A stretch of DNA of 64,000 bases from JAAFHI01 sp039793685. GTDB taxonomy: Bacteria; Acidobacteriota; Blastocatellia; Chloracidobacteriales; Chloracidobacteriaceae. The stretch covers positions 20,133 to 84,132 of the forward strand of contig JBDRAL010000038.1 in assembly GCA_039793685.1 (NCBI GenBank). The letters are read 5' to 3'. Positions 50,731-59,925 of this stretch are shown piece after piece (within the stretch, counting starts at the first letter, position 1; every line of letters starts with the position of its first letter). The notes beneath the pieces were generated by a model. That model was not told the DNA's origin. It searched no databases and was given only the letters and a program-made list of their open reading frames with translations. The position numbers and the translations under genes were made by a program.

Positions 50731-51111
50731 ATGACCGAAAATGAAATCAGTCGGAAGATCGTGGAATGCTCGATTGAGGTCCACCGGACGCTCGGAGGGC
50801 CGGGTCTGCTGGAGAGTGTGTACGAAGAGGCATTGGTTTGGGAACTCCGGGAAGCCGGTTTGGACGTCGTCCGGCAACTTCAGGTCGGCATCGGGTACAA
50901 AGGCGTTCTGCTTGCCACGCCGTTGAAACTCGACGTCCTTGTGGAACGCCGGGTCATCGTAGAGGTCAAGGCCACGACCCTTTTCAATCCGGTTTTCGAG
51001 GCGCAGACGCTGACCTACCTGCGGCTGATGAACCTGAAACTCGGAATGGTCGTGAATTTCGGCGAGCGATACGTCAAGAACGGTATCCGGCGGGTCGTGA
51101 ACGGTCTGTAA
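50731..51111 (+). CDS. GxxExxY protein
   Basis: A 126-residue protein matching the GxxExxY family (TIGR04256 type): the name motif is GLLESVY at residues 25-31. It resembles a PD-(D/E)XK nuclease-like fold: LKLDVLVERRVIVEVKA has the D...ExK arrangement. It ends YVKNGIRRVVNGL. No function is established for this widespread but patchy family. It is preceded directly by the ACGCAAAG array and faces pyrB with a 3-base gap, so it is an insertion-like unit of one gene plus one array. Confidence 0.85.
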   Translation: MTENEISRKIVECSIEVHRTLGGPGLLESVYEEALVWELREAGLDVVRQLQVGIGYKGVLLATPLKLDVLVERRVIVEVKATTLFNPVFEAQTLTYLRLMNLKLGMVVNFGERYVKNGIRRVVNGL

Positions 51112-51114
51112 GTT

Positions 51115-52035
51115 TTACGCCAGCAGGTGTTCCAGAATCGCCATCCGGACCGCCACGCCGTTCGTCACCTGTTCCTGAATGACGGATTCCACCCCGTCGG
51201 CGACATCGGAGGCGATTTCCACCTCGCGGTTGATCGGGCCGGGGTGCAGGACGATGGCGTCGGGTTTGGCGAGCGCGAGCCGTTGGCGGGTCAGGCCGTA
51301 GCGCCGGAAGTATTCGCCAAGCGACGGAAAGAACGCGCCCTGCAACCGTTCCTGCTGGATGCGGAGCATCATCACGGCGTCCGCGCCCTCGATGGCGTCT
51401 TCAACCCGGTCGGTCAGGGTGATCGTGCCGGGTTTGCCGTCGGCGAAGCGTTCGATGCCGGGCGCACGGAGCGTCCGGGGGCCGCCGAGAAAAACATGCG
51501 CGCCCATCGTGGTCAGCAGTTGCACGTTCGAGCGGGCGACGCGGCTGTGCAGGATGTCGCCGAGGATGGCGACGCGGAGTCCGGCGAGCGGCCCGCGATG
51601 TTTGCGGATGGTGAAGGCGTCGAGCATGGCCTGCGTCGGGTGTTCGTGTTCGCCGTCGCCCGCGTTGATGAAGTGGGCGTCGGAGAAGCGGGCCATGAAC
51701 TGCGGTACGCCCGCGACGGCGTGCCGGACGACCACCACATCGGGTTTCATCGCGCCGAGCGTGAGGATGGTGTCGCGCAGGGTTTCGCCTTTCGAAAGGC
51801 TCGACATGGCGACGACGATGTTGACGACCTTGAGGCCGAGCCGTTTGGCGGCGAGTTCGAACGAGGTGCGCGTCCGGGTCGAGGCTTCCGAAAAAAGCGT
51901 GACGAGGTGCTTGCCGCGCAGGTGCGCCTGGATGTCGTCCGGCGCGCCGCCGAGCGGAAGAAAGGTTTCGGCGCGGTCGAGCAGGGCGGTGACGAGGTCG
52001 GCGGACAGGGTGCGGGCTTCGAGAAAGTCCTTCAT
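51115..52035 (-). CDS. pyrB: Aspartate carbamoyltransferase catalytic chain
   Basis: A 306-residue enzyme: aspartate plus carbamoyl phosphate to carbamoyl aspartate, the committed step of pyrimidine synthesis. Motifs: STRTRTSFE (carbamoyl-phosphate binding), ATC-type HPTQAMLD, and HPGPINREVE. ATG 52035 is used; a TTG two codons earlier is possible. No regulatory pyrI follows, as in most non-enteric bacteria, and no pyrC or pyrR is nearby. It converges with the GxxExxY gene. Confidence 0.9.
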   Translation of the reverse strand: MKDFLEARTLSADLVTALLDRAETFLPLGGAPDDIQAHLRGKHLVTLFSEASTRTRTSFELAAKRLGLKVVNIVVAMSSLSKGETLRDTILTLGAMKPDVVVVRHAVAGVPQFMARFSDAHFINAGDGEHEHPTQAMLDAFTIRKHRGPLAGLRVAILGDILHSRVARSNVQLLTTMGAHVFLGGPRTLRAPGIERFADGKPGTITLTDRVEDAIEGADAVMMLRIQQERLQGAFFPSLGEYFRRYGLTRQRLALAKPDAIVLHPGPINREVEIASDVADGVESVIQEQVTNGVAVRMAILEHLLA

Positions 52036-52443
52036 AGACAAAGACGGTCGGGAACGGGTTTAAATGATTGGCGCGCGAGGCGCGGCGGTACGCTGCCCGC
52101 CCGGCCCGCCGGTGTCAAGCCGCGGCGAGTACATTTTTTGCCCGGCGGCGGTCCGGAATGTACGAATCAAGACGGGCGCGTTGACCGTTTCGAAATCCGT
52201 TTGTTATTATCCGTACAGTTTTGTGCAGGACTCGATATACGGAACGACTCCCCCCACTTCGCCGTCGTGCGTTCGGCGAACCTTTGTTCGACCGCCGCAG
52301 CCGACTGTGCCCCGGGTTTTTCGGGAACCGCATCGTCCTACGTCTTACCCGCCGCGACGATTGCCCCCGGCCAGTGTTCGGACCCCGTAGCGAGCTACCA
52401 CCCCGGAATTTTTACTACCGACATACCCCAGTAAGGAGCAGTC
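52036..52443. other. Gene-free stretch upstream of citrate synthase
   Basis: No gene seen in 408 bases between the divergent pyrB and citrate synthase genes. An AT-rich part near 52195-52230 is a likely promoter area. No word array, hairpin terminator or known riboswitch is recognisable. The ribosome-binding site AAGGAG for citrate synthase lies at its right edge. Confidence 0.4.
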
Positions 52444-53571
52444 ATGGCGCAAGAAGATTTTGTAAAAGGTTTGGAGGGCGTACTCGCCGCCCAATCCTCC
52501 ATTTGTTTCATTGACGGCGCGGCGGGTCGTCTGACCTATCGTGGCATCGACATTCAGGACCTGGCCGAGCACTCGACGTTCGAGGAAACGGCGTTTTTCC
52601 TGTTGTTCGGCCACTTGCCGAAGCAGGCCGAACTCGACGCCTTCATCGCGCAGTTGCAGGCCGAGCGGGGCGTCCCGGACGAAATTTACGCACTGATGCG
52701 CGGGCTTCCGAAGGATGCCACCCCGATGGAAGTGCTGCGGACGGCGACGTCGGCGCTCTCGATGTACGACGCGGACGGCCATGACAACTCCGACGCGGCG
52801 AACGTCCGCAAGGCGGTCCGTCTGATTGCCCAGATGACGACGCTGACCACGGCCTACGACCGCATCCGTCGCGGGCTTGAACCGGTCCAGCCGGACAACT
52901 CGCTGACGATGGCGGAAAGCTTCCTCTACGGTCTGACCGGCGAGAAGCCGCATCCGTCGAGCGCGCGCGTGTTTGACGTCTGTCTGATTCTCCACGCCGA
53001 CCACGAACTCAACGCCTCGACCTTCGCGGCTCGCGTCATCGCCTCGACCCTGTCGGACGTCCACGCGGCGGCGACCGGCGCGATCGGCGCGCTGGCGGGT
53101 TCGCTGCACGGCGGCGCGAACCAGCGCGTGCTGGAAATGCTGCTCGAAATCGGCGAACTGGATAAGGTTGACGCCTACGTTGACGACCTGTTCACCAACA
53201 AGAAGAAGATCATGGGCTTCGGTCACCGCGTGTACCGCACGATGGACCCGCGCGCGACGGTGCTTCGCAAATTCGCCAAGAAGCTCGGCGAGGACATCGG
53301 TAATCCGAAGTGGTACCAGATGGCCGAGCGCATCGAAACGCTCGCCTTCGAAAAGAAGAAACTCTATCCGAACGTGGACTTCTTCTCGGCGCCGGTGTTC
53401 TACACGCAGCAGATTCCGGTGGACCTCTTCACCCCGATTTTCGCGTGCAGCCGCATTTCGGGCTGGATGGCGCACACCGTCGAGCAACTGCGCGACAACC
53501 GTCTGATCCGTCCGCTGGCGTTCTACACCGGCGAGGAAAAGATGGAATACACGCCGATTGCCGACCGCTAA
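52444..53571 (+). CDS. gltA: Citrate synthase
   Basis: A 375-residue enzyme with AAGGAG 6 bases upstream. It condenses acetyl-CoA and oxaloacetate (some relatives use propionyl-CoA). Active-site elements: His in LHADHELNAS, GSLHGGANQ, the citrate-binding GFGHRVYRTMDPRA and the catalytic Asp in YPNVDFFSAPVFYTQ. Length and features fit the type I/hexameric-to-dimeric Gram-positive-like class. Followed by a strong bidirectional terminator. Confidence 0.95.
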   Translation: MAQEDFVKGLEGVLAAQSSICFIDGAAGRLTYRGIDIQDLAEHSTFEETAFFLLFGHLPKQAELDAFIAQLQAERGVPDEIYALMRGLPKDATPMEVLRTATSALSMYDADGHDNSDAANVRKAVRLIAQMTTLTTAYDRIRRGLEPVQPDNSLTMAESFLYGLTGEKPHPSSARVFDVCLILHADHELNASTFAARVIASTLSDVHAAATGAIGALAGSLHGGANQRVLEMLLEIGELDKVDAYVDDLFTNKKKIMGFGHRVYRTMDPRATVLRKFAKKLGEDIGNPKWYQMAERIETLAFEKKKLYPNVDFFSAPVFYTQQIPVDLFTPIFACSRISGWMAHTVEQLRDNRLIRPLAFYTGEEKMEYTPIADR

Positions 53572-53610
53572 ACCGTTTTTTCATCGTTCGGCGTCCCCAA
53601 CGAACGACGA

Positions 53611-53644
53611 AAAAAAGGCGACCCTTCACCGGGTCGCCTTTTTT
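53611..53644. terminator. Bidirectional intrinsic terminator
   Basis: AAAAAAGGCGACCC (53611-53624), loop TTCACC, GGGTCGCCTTTTTT (53631-53644): a perfect 14-bp stem with T-runs on both strands, 40 bases after the citrate synthase stop. Confidence 0.95.
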
Positions 53645-53679
53645 GCGTTTTGGGTGGCAAGACCTCACGATTCGACACA

Positions 53680-53728
53680 CGATTCCCATAGCCTCCCTTC
53701 GGTCCGGCTATGGGCTATATTCTTTACA
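53680..53728 (+). repeat. Stem-loop repeat, CCCATAG family, copy 5
   Basis: GATTCCC lead, stem CCCATAGCC, loop TCCCTTCGGTCC, stem GGCTATGGG, tail GGGCTATATTC. The 9-bp stem is perfect. The loop matches copy 4 (1407-1444) except at one base, although the copies are 52 kb apart. Confidence 0.75.
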
Positions 53729-53745
53729 GTCAATATTTTAGGGGT

Positions 53746-53802
53746 ATTGCTAACTACTAACTACTAGCTACTGGCCGCTGACTGCTGACCACTGGCGACT
53801 TC
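53746..53802. repeat. Single-arm heptamer array, word GCAGTCA
   Basis: Read on the minus strand, seven units of the GNNGNNA kind (GTCGCCA, GTGGTCA, GCAGTCA, GCGGCCA, GTAGCTA, GTAGTTA). No matching inverse arm is seen within 200 bases. The last nine residues and the stop of the UbiB-like gene (SGQQSAASS) lie in this array. Confidence 0.75.
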
Positions 53803-55227
53803 CTCCTCGGCGCGGACTTCGTCGATGCGGTCGGCGAAGGGCAGGAGGGTTTCGCGCAGGACGCTGAAAAAGCGTCGGGCGGGGCTTTCGCCGGGCGTTC
53901 GGTCGGTGGTGGGGCGGCCGTTGGTTCGGGCTTTTTCTTCCGTGACGGGCGGCTTGGCGCGGGCGAATTCCTCGATGGCGGCCTGCAACCCCTTGCCGCC
54001 GTTGGCGATGATGTTCCAGCCGGGCTGGTAGTAGGACGCAACGCCTTCCAGCATCTGAATCAGCCGAAAGGCGTAGGCGAGGTCTTCCGGCATCGTGAAG
54101 CGGACCTTGCTCTGTTCGACCGCCTTGCCGACCGCCTGAATCCGGTTGCTGGTCACGGATTGCGTGAAATTCACCTCGCCGATTTTCTGAATGGCGGCTT
54201 TCGCCTTGTCGCGCGGCGTGTCGGCCGGAATAAGGCCGACTTTGTAAAAACCGTCCACGACGCGGTCGGTATTGCCGCTCAGGGCGGCGCGCAGCGTGTC
54301 GTAAAGCGCCGAGCGGGTCTGGTCGGAGACGGTCTGGACCATGCCGAAATCGAGCAGGGCGAGGCGTCCGTCGTCGAGCACCAGAAAATTCCCCGGATGC
54401 GGGTCGGCGTGGTAGTAGCCCTCGAACAGGATCATGTGGGCGTACATTTCGACCAGCCGGTTGAGCATGCGGGTCGGATTGACGCCGAGACGGCGGATTT
54501 TCTCCGCGTCGCTGATGCGCGTTCCCTGAATGAACTCCATCGCGACGACGTTTTTCGTGCAGAGTTGCGGGACCATTTCCGGGACGATGATGTCGTCGTA
54601 GGGCAGGAGAATCCGCCGGATGCGGTCGCCGTGGGCGCGCTCGATGGTGAAATCGGTTTCCTCGCGGAAGCCTTTTTCGAAACGTCCGAGGACCGAGACG
54701 AGATCTTCCCAGACATCGGTTTTCGAAAAGCGCTTGAGGATGTTCGCGCCCCATTCGATGAGCTGGAAATCGGTGTCGAGCACTTCCGCCGTGTCGGGTT
54801 TGAGGAATTTGACGACCAGTTCCTCGCCGCGCCAGCGCGCGCGGTGGACCTGGCCGAGGCTGGCGGTCGCGAGCGGCTGCGGGTCGAAGGATTCGAAAAT
54901 TTCCGACAGGACGCGCCCGTATTCCCGTTCGAGGTACGGTTTGACGACGTGAATCGGGACCGGCATGACCGAATGCTGCAACTTGGCGAGTTCGTCGCAG
55001 TAGGCTTTTGAAAGCGTGTCGGTGCGGACGCCGACGACCTGTCCGACCTTGATGAAGACGATGCCAAGGCGTTCGAGGGCTTCGCGCAGGCGCGCGGCGG
55101 CGCGGCGTTCGGCTCCGGCGCGGTCGCCGAGCGGAATTTTCGACCGGACGAGGGCGAGGAGGAACGGCGCGAAGGTACGCAGGATGATGAACAGACGACG
55201 GCGGAGCTGTGATTTGGTGGCTGGCAT
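53764..55227 (-). CDS. AarF/UbiB/ABC1 family protein kinase-like
   Basis: A 487-residue protein from ATG 55227. The ABC1 core is recognisable: KxGQ motif in FIKVGQVVGVRTD, ATP-binding AxAS-type motif PLATASLGQVHRARW with VVKFLKPD lysine, HRD-equivalent HADPHPGNFLV and DFG-equivalent LLDFGMV. UbiB-type proteins support ubiquinone or menaquinone synthesis or lipid transport; here menaquinone (mqnD present) is the likely context. No C-terminal membrane helices are evident: after about residue 450 the sequence is low-complexity and ends in residues coded by the array. Confidence 0.85.
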   Translation of the reverse strand: MPATKSQLRRRLFIILRTFAPFLLALVRSKIPLGDRAGAERRAAARLREALERLGIVFIKVGQVVGVRTDTLSKAYCDELAKLQHSVMPVPIHVVKPYLEREYGRVLSEIFESFDPQPLATASLGQVHRARWRGEELVVKFLKPDTAEVLDTDFQLIEWGANILKRFSKTDVWEDLVSVLGRFEKGFREETDFTIERAHGDRIRRILLPYDDIIVPEMVPQLCTKNVVAMEFIQGTRISDAEKIRRLGVNPTRMLNRLVEMYAHMILFEGYYHADPHPGNFLVLDDGRLALLDFGMVQTVSDQTRSALYDTLRAALSGNTDRVVDGFYKVGLIPADTPRDKAKAAIQKIGEVNFTQSVTSNRIQAVGKAVEQSKVRFTMPEDLAYAFRLIQMLEGVASYYQPGWNIIANGGKGLQAAIEEFARAKPPVTEEKARTNGRPTTDRTPGESPARRFFSVLRETLLPFADRIDEVRAEEEVASGQQSAASS

Positions 55228-55443
55228 CGGTATCGGGAAAATCGGGCGGAATGCTTTCAACCTATTTCGAATTCGAATGGATTGTAAGGGCCAATGCCTG
55301 GAGGGAGATCGTAAAACTCCATCTTCCACGGCGATTCGGCATCCTTTATGATGCGTTTCCTTCGCGCGGTGCGTTCACTGCCGCCGAACCGTCTTTTTCT
55401 TACCGCAAGTTCCAACTTCATACCGACTGGACTGATACCCCGT

Positions 55444-56733
<1,290 letters not shown>

Positions 56734-56775
56734 GGGAGTACGCGCTTCCGGCGCGCAATCGTGTTTTTGAAAACG

Positions 56776-56806
56776 ATGGAGCGTGGGTGAACCGCGCTCC
56801 ATTTTT
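56776..56806 (+). terminator. Intrinsic terminator after the GDH homologue
   Basis: ATGGAGCG (56776-56783) pairs with CGCTCCAT (56795-56802) around an 11-base loop and is followed by TTTT. It lies 43 bases past the stop codon and before lpxD. Its stem overlaps the GCGCGCTTCC-type repeat. Confidence 0.6.
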
Positions 56807-56858
56807 CGTGAATGAATACAAAAGAAGGCCATGCGCGCTGGAAGCGCGCGCTCCAACC

Positions 56859-57905
56859 ATGAAACTTTTTGAAATTGCCGAAAAGCTGAATCTTCGCGTC
56901 GAAGGCGATGGCGACGTCATCATTACTGGCGTTGAAACCATTGAGTTAGCCATGTCGACCGAATTGACGTTTCTTTCGAATCCCCGCTACACGCCGAAAT
57001 TGAAGACGACGGGGGCGGCGGCGGTGATTCTGGGTGAAAAGACCCCGGCGGAGGGCATTTCGATCCCGATTTTGCGCGCGCCGGACGCCTATCTCGCGTT
57101 CGCGCGGGCGCTCGAACTGTTTTACGCCGCGCCGACGCTCCCGCCGGGGATTCATCCGACGGCGGTCATCGATCCGACGGCGGTCATCGGCGCGGACGCC
57201 CGCATCGGGGCCTGCGTGGTTATCGGGCCGAACGTCCGCATCGGCGACCGGGCGACGATTCACCCAAACACGACCATTTACGCCGGGGCGATGATCGGCG
57301 ACGACTGCCTGATTCATTCCAACTGCGTCGTCCGCGAGTTCGTCGTCATCGGAAACCGCGTCATTCTTCAGAACAACGTGACGGTCGGAAGCGACGGTTT
57401 CGGGTTCGCGAAGCGTCCGGATAAAAGCTGGCACAAAATTCCGCAATCAGGTGATGTACATATAGAAGATGACGTGGAAATCGGCGCGGGAACGACGCTC
57501 GACCGGGGCAGCCTCGGGACGACCCGCGTCGGACGCGGCTCGAAGCTCGACAATCTGGTTCAGATCGGCCACGGGTCGCGGGTCGGCGAGGATACGCTGC
57601 TCTGCGCGCAGGTCGGTCTGGCGGGAAGCTGCGAAATCGGCGACCGGGTGATTCTGGCGGGGCAGGTCGGGGTCGTCGGTCATTTGAAAGTCGGCAACGA
57701 CGTGATCGTGACGGCGCAAAGCGGCGTGCCGAACGACGTCGAACCGGGTAAGCATGTCGCCGGTTCACCCGCCTACGACCACCGGCAGTGGTTGAAAGTG
57801 ACGGCCACGCAGCAGAAACTGCCGGAGCTGGTCAAAACCATCCGCGACCTCGAACGCCGCCTGGCGAAACTCGAGCAGGCGGAATTCGCTGAAGACACCG
57901 AGTAG
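56859..57905 (+). CDS. lpxD: UDP-3-O-acylglucosamine N-acyltransferase LpxD
   Basis: A 348-residue enzyme, normal length. It adds a second hydroxyacyl chain to UDP-3-O-acylglucosamine in lipid A synthesis. N-terminal uridine-binding domain (1-100: LAMSTELTFLSNPRYTPKLKTT), then a left-handed parallel beta-helix of hexapeptide repeats (VIDPTAVIGADARIGACVVIGPNVRIGD) with the catalytic-region QIGHGSRVG (Q-I-x-H). A C-terminal helix (KLPELVKTIRDLERRLAKLEQAEF) trimerises. The start at ATG 56859 has no strong ribosome-binding site. lpxA, lpxB and lpxC are elsewhere. Confidence 0.95.
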   Translation: MKLFEIAEKLNLRVEGDGDVIITGVETIELAMSTELTFLSNPRYTPKLKTTGAAAVILGEKTPAEGISIPILRAPDAYLAFARALELFYAAPTLPPGIHPTAVIDPTAVIGADARIGACVVIGPNVRIGDRATIHPNTTIYAGAMIGDDCLIHSNCVVREFVVIGNRVILQNNVTVGSDGFGFAKRPDKSWHKIPQSGDVHIEDDVEIGAGTTLDRGSLGTTRVGRGSKLDNLVQIGHGSRVGEDTLLCAQVGLAGSCEIGDRVILAGQVGVVGHLKVGNDVIVTAQSGVPNDVEPGKHVAGSPAYDHRQWLKVTATQQKLPELVKTIRDLERRLAKLEQAEFAEDTE

Positions 57906-57940
57906 ATCCCCGCTCGCCTCGTCAGCCGGGAGCGACGCCG

Positions 57941-58654
57941 ATGTTCAACCGTTTCAACGGACTTCTCGAAAAATGGGCCGACCGCGCGAAGGACGAGCTG
58001 TCCTCCGCGCCGCCTGCCGAGGTGGACGAACCGGCAACGGTTCGCTCGGTCCGCAAGCTGCGCGACCTCGACGCCGGGCGGCGGGTATTCGGGGCGGAAC
58101 TTCACGGCTACGTCCTGACCCGCGTTCCGGATCACGAACTCGACGCTTTTGAAGATTGTCTCGGGACCTGTCTGCCGGAAAACTACCGCGCGTTTCTGGC
58201 TGAAATCGGCTATGGGGCCGGGCCGTATTACGGTCTGCTGAGTCCGGCGGACACCCTGCGCGAACTTGACTGTTTCAACATCGTTCCCGACGCCGCTTCG
58301 CTCCCTTTTCCCATCGGGACGGAAGACGGCGAGCGGTTTTTCTTCGGTCCGACCCGGGGGCGGCTGGCGGTTCCGTTGCTCGACTGGCCGACAACCGGGC
58401 TGATTCCGGTGGCGTACCAGGGGGAAACGGCGTGGAGCGTTCTTGTGACGAGCGGGGTTTTCACCGGGACGGTCTGGGACGTAGTCGTGCTGGATGAAGT
58501 CGTGGCGGAATGTCGCCCGGCGCTGCGTCCGCCGACGATCTCGGGCGAGGGCGGGGCGGGAAACGCGCTGCCGCCGTTGCGGCGTCCGCCGACCTTCGAC
58601 CAGTGGTATCGCGGCTGGCTGACGCGGGCGTTCGCTGATTTCGAGTGGAAATGA
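57941..58654 (+). CDS. SMI1/KNR4 (SUKH) family protein
   Basis: A 237-residue soluble protein, 35 bases after lpxD on the same strand. Residues about 58-175 are SUKH: VPDHELDAFEDCLGTCLPENYRAFLAEIGYGAGPYYGLLSPADTLREL, with the family's LPxxYRxFL and GxGPYYGL. The N-terminal helix (EKWADRAKDELSS) and the C-terminal PTFDQWYRGWLTRAFADFEW are typical extras. SUKH proteins mostly act as immunity proteins or adaptors. Position right after lpxD is probably chance. Confidence 0.8.
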   Translation: MFNRFNGLLEKWADRAKDELSSAPPAEVDEPATVRSVRKLRDLDAGRRVFGAELHGYVLTRVPDHELDAFEDCLGTCLPENYRAFLAEIGYGAGPYYGLLSPADTLRELDCFNIVPDAASLPFPIGTEDGERFFFGPTRGRLAVPLLDWPTTGLIPVAYQGETAWSVLVTSGVFTGTVWDVVVLDEVVAECRPALRPPTISGEGGAGNALPPLRRPPTFDQWYRGWLTRAFADFEWK

Positions 58655-59117
58655 AATTCCGGTCCTTCATCTTTGAACGATGCCCTCACCGCTGACGCGG
58701 CTCGGGGCATTTCTCGCCGGACGTTCCGAGGGCTGCGCTTCGCTTGCCCTCGGCTCTCGTAACGTCGCCCCGCTGGGGCTTTGGTTGGTCGGTCCGCCCG
58801 GCCCTCAAGGACCGGGCGGTAACGGGCGAAGGAAATACCGAAACAATTTTTCAAAAACCATAACCGAGCTAAGGACAAAGAAATCAATATTTTCGCTTCG
58901 TTCACCAGAGGTGGCCTTTCCTTGAGGGGAAGCTCGGTGGTTGCTTCAGCGAATTTTATTTTCAATTTGGCTTCGGAGTGGTTGAAAGTTTTTGGAAGCG
59001 ATGGATAGTACCGAGATCGTTGAGAATCGTTCATAACGCCGTACCGTCGAGCAGGAAGGGAATGGTCGAATTGCACGGCGTTATTCCTAGAAAAATCTTG
59101 TCGGAGCTAAACCTTCA
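58655..59117. other. Gene-free stretch holding a dispersed repeat
   Basis: No gene in 463 bases. The first part holds the second copy of the 110-bp repeat (58685-58794). The rest (58800-59110) is more AT-rich than the neighbourhood and shows no recognisable structure except the promoter region expected for the gene at 59118. Confidence 0.5.
58685..58794 (+). repeat. Dispersed ~110-bp repeat, copy 2
   Basis: About 80 % like 30299-30406, in the same orientation relative to the gene upstream: both follow a plus-strand stop codon closely. It has a CCGAGGGC/GCCCTCGG hairpin around a GCGCTTCGCTT loop and a GCCCCGCTGGGGC hairpin. The differences fall mainly outside the paired parts. Confidence 0.8.
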
Positions 59118-59717
59118 ATGCGCCAAAAGGGAAAGATCTCGGACTGGAAGGACGACCGGGGGTTCGGATTCATTCTCCCTGATGACGGAAGTCCGAAAGT
59201 ATTTTTCCACATTCACGACGTACAGTGCCGCGACCAGCGTCCAGCCGAAAAGGAATGGGTGACCTTCGAGCTTGCGGTTGACGGGCAGGGGCGCGGGCGG
59301 GCCGTGCAGGTGGCGTTCGTCCAGCCAGGCACACCTGTTGCCCACCGTCGCGAATTGAAGGGGCTGTCCGGCGGGGACTGGGCAGGTATCGGTTTTAGTG
59401 TTCTGGTACTGATACTGCTTGGTTTGCTGACGGTGGCGGGTAAGGTGCTGGCAGCGGTTTTCGGGGCATACCTGATTGCCAGTGCCGTCGCATTTTTTTT
59501 GTACAGGAATGATAAGGCGGCGGCTCGCGCCGGGCGATGGCGGACTCCCGAGGTGACGCTGCTCGCGGTGGGGTTTTTCGGCGGGTGGCCGGGTGCGCTG
59601 ATTGCCCAGCGGATCTATCGCCACAAATCCCGCAAGGCATCCTTTCAGATCGCCTTCTGGGTTTCCGTGGTCGTGAATCTGGTCGGGCTGGGACTGGTTC
59701 ACGACCTCGTCAAATGA
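59118..59717 (+). CDS. Cold-shock domain fused to DUF1294 membrane domain
   Basis: A 199-residue protein. Residues 1-75 are a cold-shock/S1-like OB fold: KGKISDWKDDRGFGFILPDDGSPKVFFHIHDV, with the RNP1-type GFGFI and RNP2-type VFFHI. From about residue 85 on are four membrane segments of DUF1294 (GIGFSVLVLILLGLLTVAG; TPEVTLLAVGFFGGWPGALIAQRIYRHKSRKASFQ), including the GGWPGALxAQ signature. This fusion is well known in bacteria, but its function is not. Stands alone. Confidence 0.9.
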   Translation: MRQKGKISDWKDDRGFGFILPDDGSPKVFFHIHDVQCRDQRPAEKEWVTFELAVDGQGRGRAVQVAFVQPGTPVAHRRELKGLSGGDWAGIGFSVLVLILLGLLTVAGKVLAAVFGAYLIASAVAFFLYRNDKAAARAGRWRTPEVTLLAVGFFGGWPGALIAQRIYRHKSRKASFQIAFWVSVVVNLVGLGLVHDLVK

Positions 59718-59925
59718 ATGGCTCCAGTCGTTGCGTCGTTTGCGGGCCGACAACCTTTTCTGGCTTTTTGACTCGAAAAAACAATTGAATAGCTGAAGAA
59801 AAAGAAAACATTTCCCCTCTCCGCTGCTTCCCCCGCGCGGATGCCGACATTTTCGATTCGGCATGGTACATTCGCCACGAACGATACTTCCTGCCCATCC
59901 TTTATTTTCTGAAGCGGAGCCTCCG

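Noticed and set aside
51127..52434. A 435-residue plus-strand open frame opposite pyrB
   Set aside because: Antisense to pyrB, which has all substrate-binding motifs.
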